11,031 nt of DNA. Origin: a bacterium (lineage in GTDB: Bacteria; Patescibacteriota; Minisyncoccia; UBA6257; 1-14-0-10-44-23). The position numbers and the translations under genes are program-made. Below, in pieces: positions 10,702-11,031 of the stretch (its first letter is position 1; each line of letters starts with the position of its first letter). The stretch is taken from assembly GCA_030699515.1 (NCBI GenBank), contig JAUYME010000069.1, positions 1 through 11,031 of the forward strand. Reading direction: 5' to 3'. Under the pieces are notes generated by a model. The model saw only the letters and a list, made by a program, of their open reading frames with translations. It ran no database searches and was not told where the DNA came from.

Positions 10702-10903
10702 AACTAAACGGCTTTTGTTGTGTGCCGCCCGAAGTCGCTAAGCGACTGGGCGAGCCTCGCCTAATTCAATGGCATCTTGTTGTGTGCCGCCCGCAGTGAC
10801 CTTGTCACTGGGCGAGCCTCGCCTAATTCAATGGCTCACACAGTGTGTGAGCCATTGAATGAAAGGCGGGCGCCATTGAATCGTAGGCGGGAGCCGTTTA
10901 GTT
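10702..10903. repeat. Nested palindrome with two tandem hairpin-bearing units (family copies c and d)
   Basis: The outer stem AACTAAACGGCT (10702-10713) pairs with AGCCGTTTAGTT (10892-10903). The next stem is ATTCAATGGC (10764-10773) with GCCATTGAAT (10872-10881), extended by CGCCT/AGGCG. The innermost is a perfect 16-bp stem 10826-10841 with 10845-10860 around AGT, again with CGCCT/AGGCG. On the left arm, two copies of TTGTTGTGTGCCGCCCG-hairpin-GGGCGAGCCTCGCC separate the stems. Their hairpins are AGTCGC-TAA-GCGACT (10733-10747) and AGTGAC-CTT-GTCACT (10795-10809), different but each perfectly paired. On the right arm, two 21-nt units with AGGCGGG separate the same stems. The outer arm contains the stop codon of the GIY-YIG gene. 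Confidence 0.85.
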
Positions 10904-11031
10904 GATTCTTAGGCCAAGAACCTTTATTTTCTGCTGACGTGACCAACTCTTGATTTGTTTTTCGCGTTTCAAGGCAGAGCTTTTATCCGGATGCTTTTCT
11001 TTATAGAGTATTTTATCTGCTTTAAATGCAC
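10898..11031 (-). CDS. GIY-YIG nuclease-family protein, C-terminal part
   Basis: Only the last 43 or so residues are in the window; the gene runs off the right edge. The sequence AFKADKILYKEKHP...SSALKREKQIKSWSRQQKIKVLGLRIN matches the C-terminal end of small single-domain GIY-YIG proteins (YhbQ/UPF0213 type). There A--RE-QIK-W-R--K--LI is the conserved helix carrying the metal-binding glutamate of REK. The catalytic GIY and YIG strands are outside the window. The host function of these small proteins is unsettled; they are probably DNA repair or recombination nucleases. The stop codon TAA (10900-10898) lies inside the outer arm of the nested palindrome, so the repeat overlaps the gene's last codons. 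Confidence 0.85.
   Translation of the reverse strand, partial: AFKADKILYKEKHPDKSSALKREKQIKSWSRQQKIKVLGLRIN

Noticed and set aside
10617..10799. Plus-strand ORF of 60 residues ending in the nested palindrome
   Set aside because: Its second half is the conserved repeat linker and the frame breaks in the second tandem unit.

Overview
The window suggests a small-genome, AT-leaning bacterium, most likely a Candidate Phyla Radiation (Patescibacteria) lineage. This is inferred from Lys-rich, compact core genes, scarce Shine-Dalgarno sequences and few mobile genes. No rRNA is present to confirm it. Nearly all genes lie on the minus strand and belong to central information processing. In minus-strand order they are: the tail of a GIY-YIG nuclease-like protein (right edge), a 60-residue membrane protein, an elongator-type tRNA with anticodon CAT, a single-chain PheRS, adenylate kinase, methionine aminopeptidase, a GT2 glycosyltransferase, GreA, LysRS, a cytidylyltransferase-like protein, SerRS, and an unrecognised GC-rich gene. 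One membrane protein gene (9900-10259) lies on the plus strand.

The genes are ordinary, but the spaces between them are not. Five intergenic stretches are filled with hairpin-forming repeats whose linkers are conserved while the paired stems differ yet still pair. (1) Behind lysS (2692-3099), three tandem units begin with a diverged copy of the lysS 3' end and carry a covarying stem with a constant A bulge. (2) Between pheS and adk (7810-8453), there are five hairpins at about 60-nt spacing preceded by more hairpins, with a promoter-like TTGACA upstream. (3) At 10702-10903, nested three-way-junction palindromes start exactly at the 3' end of the GIY-YIG gene. (4) At 4678-4911, two more copies of that family sit between greA and lysS. 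(5) At 834-884, a chain of overlapping palindromes with 9-nt period lies behind serS.

A second layer of short AT-rich repeats (TCCGTA-, CGCTAAT- and ACCAAT-type) sits just upstream of pheS, lysS, the glycosyltransferase and serS. pheS is enclosed by a perfect 44-bp inverted repeat. Its product is a mitochondrial-type PheRS, with a PheS-like catalytic core fused to the FDX-ACB anticodon-binding domain, and no pheT is in the window.

adk and map are 3 bases apart and surely cotranscribed. serS, the cytidylyltransferase gene, lysS, greA and the glycosyltransferase gene are co-directional but separated by repeat-filled gaps and candidate terminators. The GC-rich gene at 297-641 has its own promoter, ribosome binding site and intrinsic terminator, unlike its neighbours, and is probably a recent arrival.
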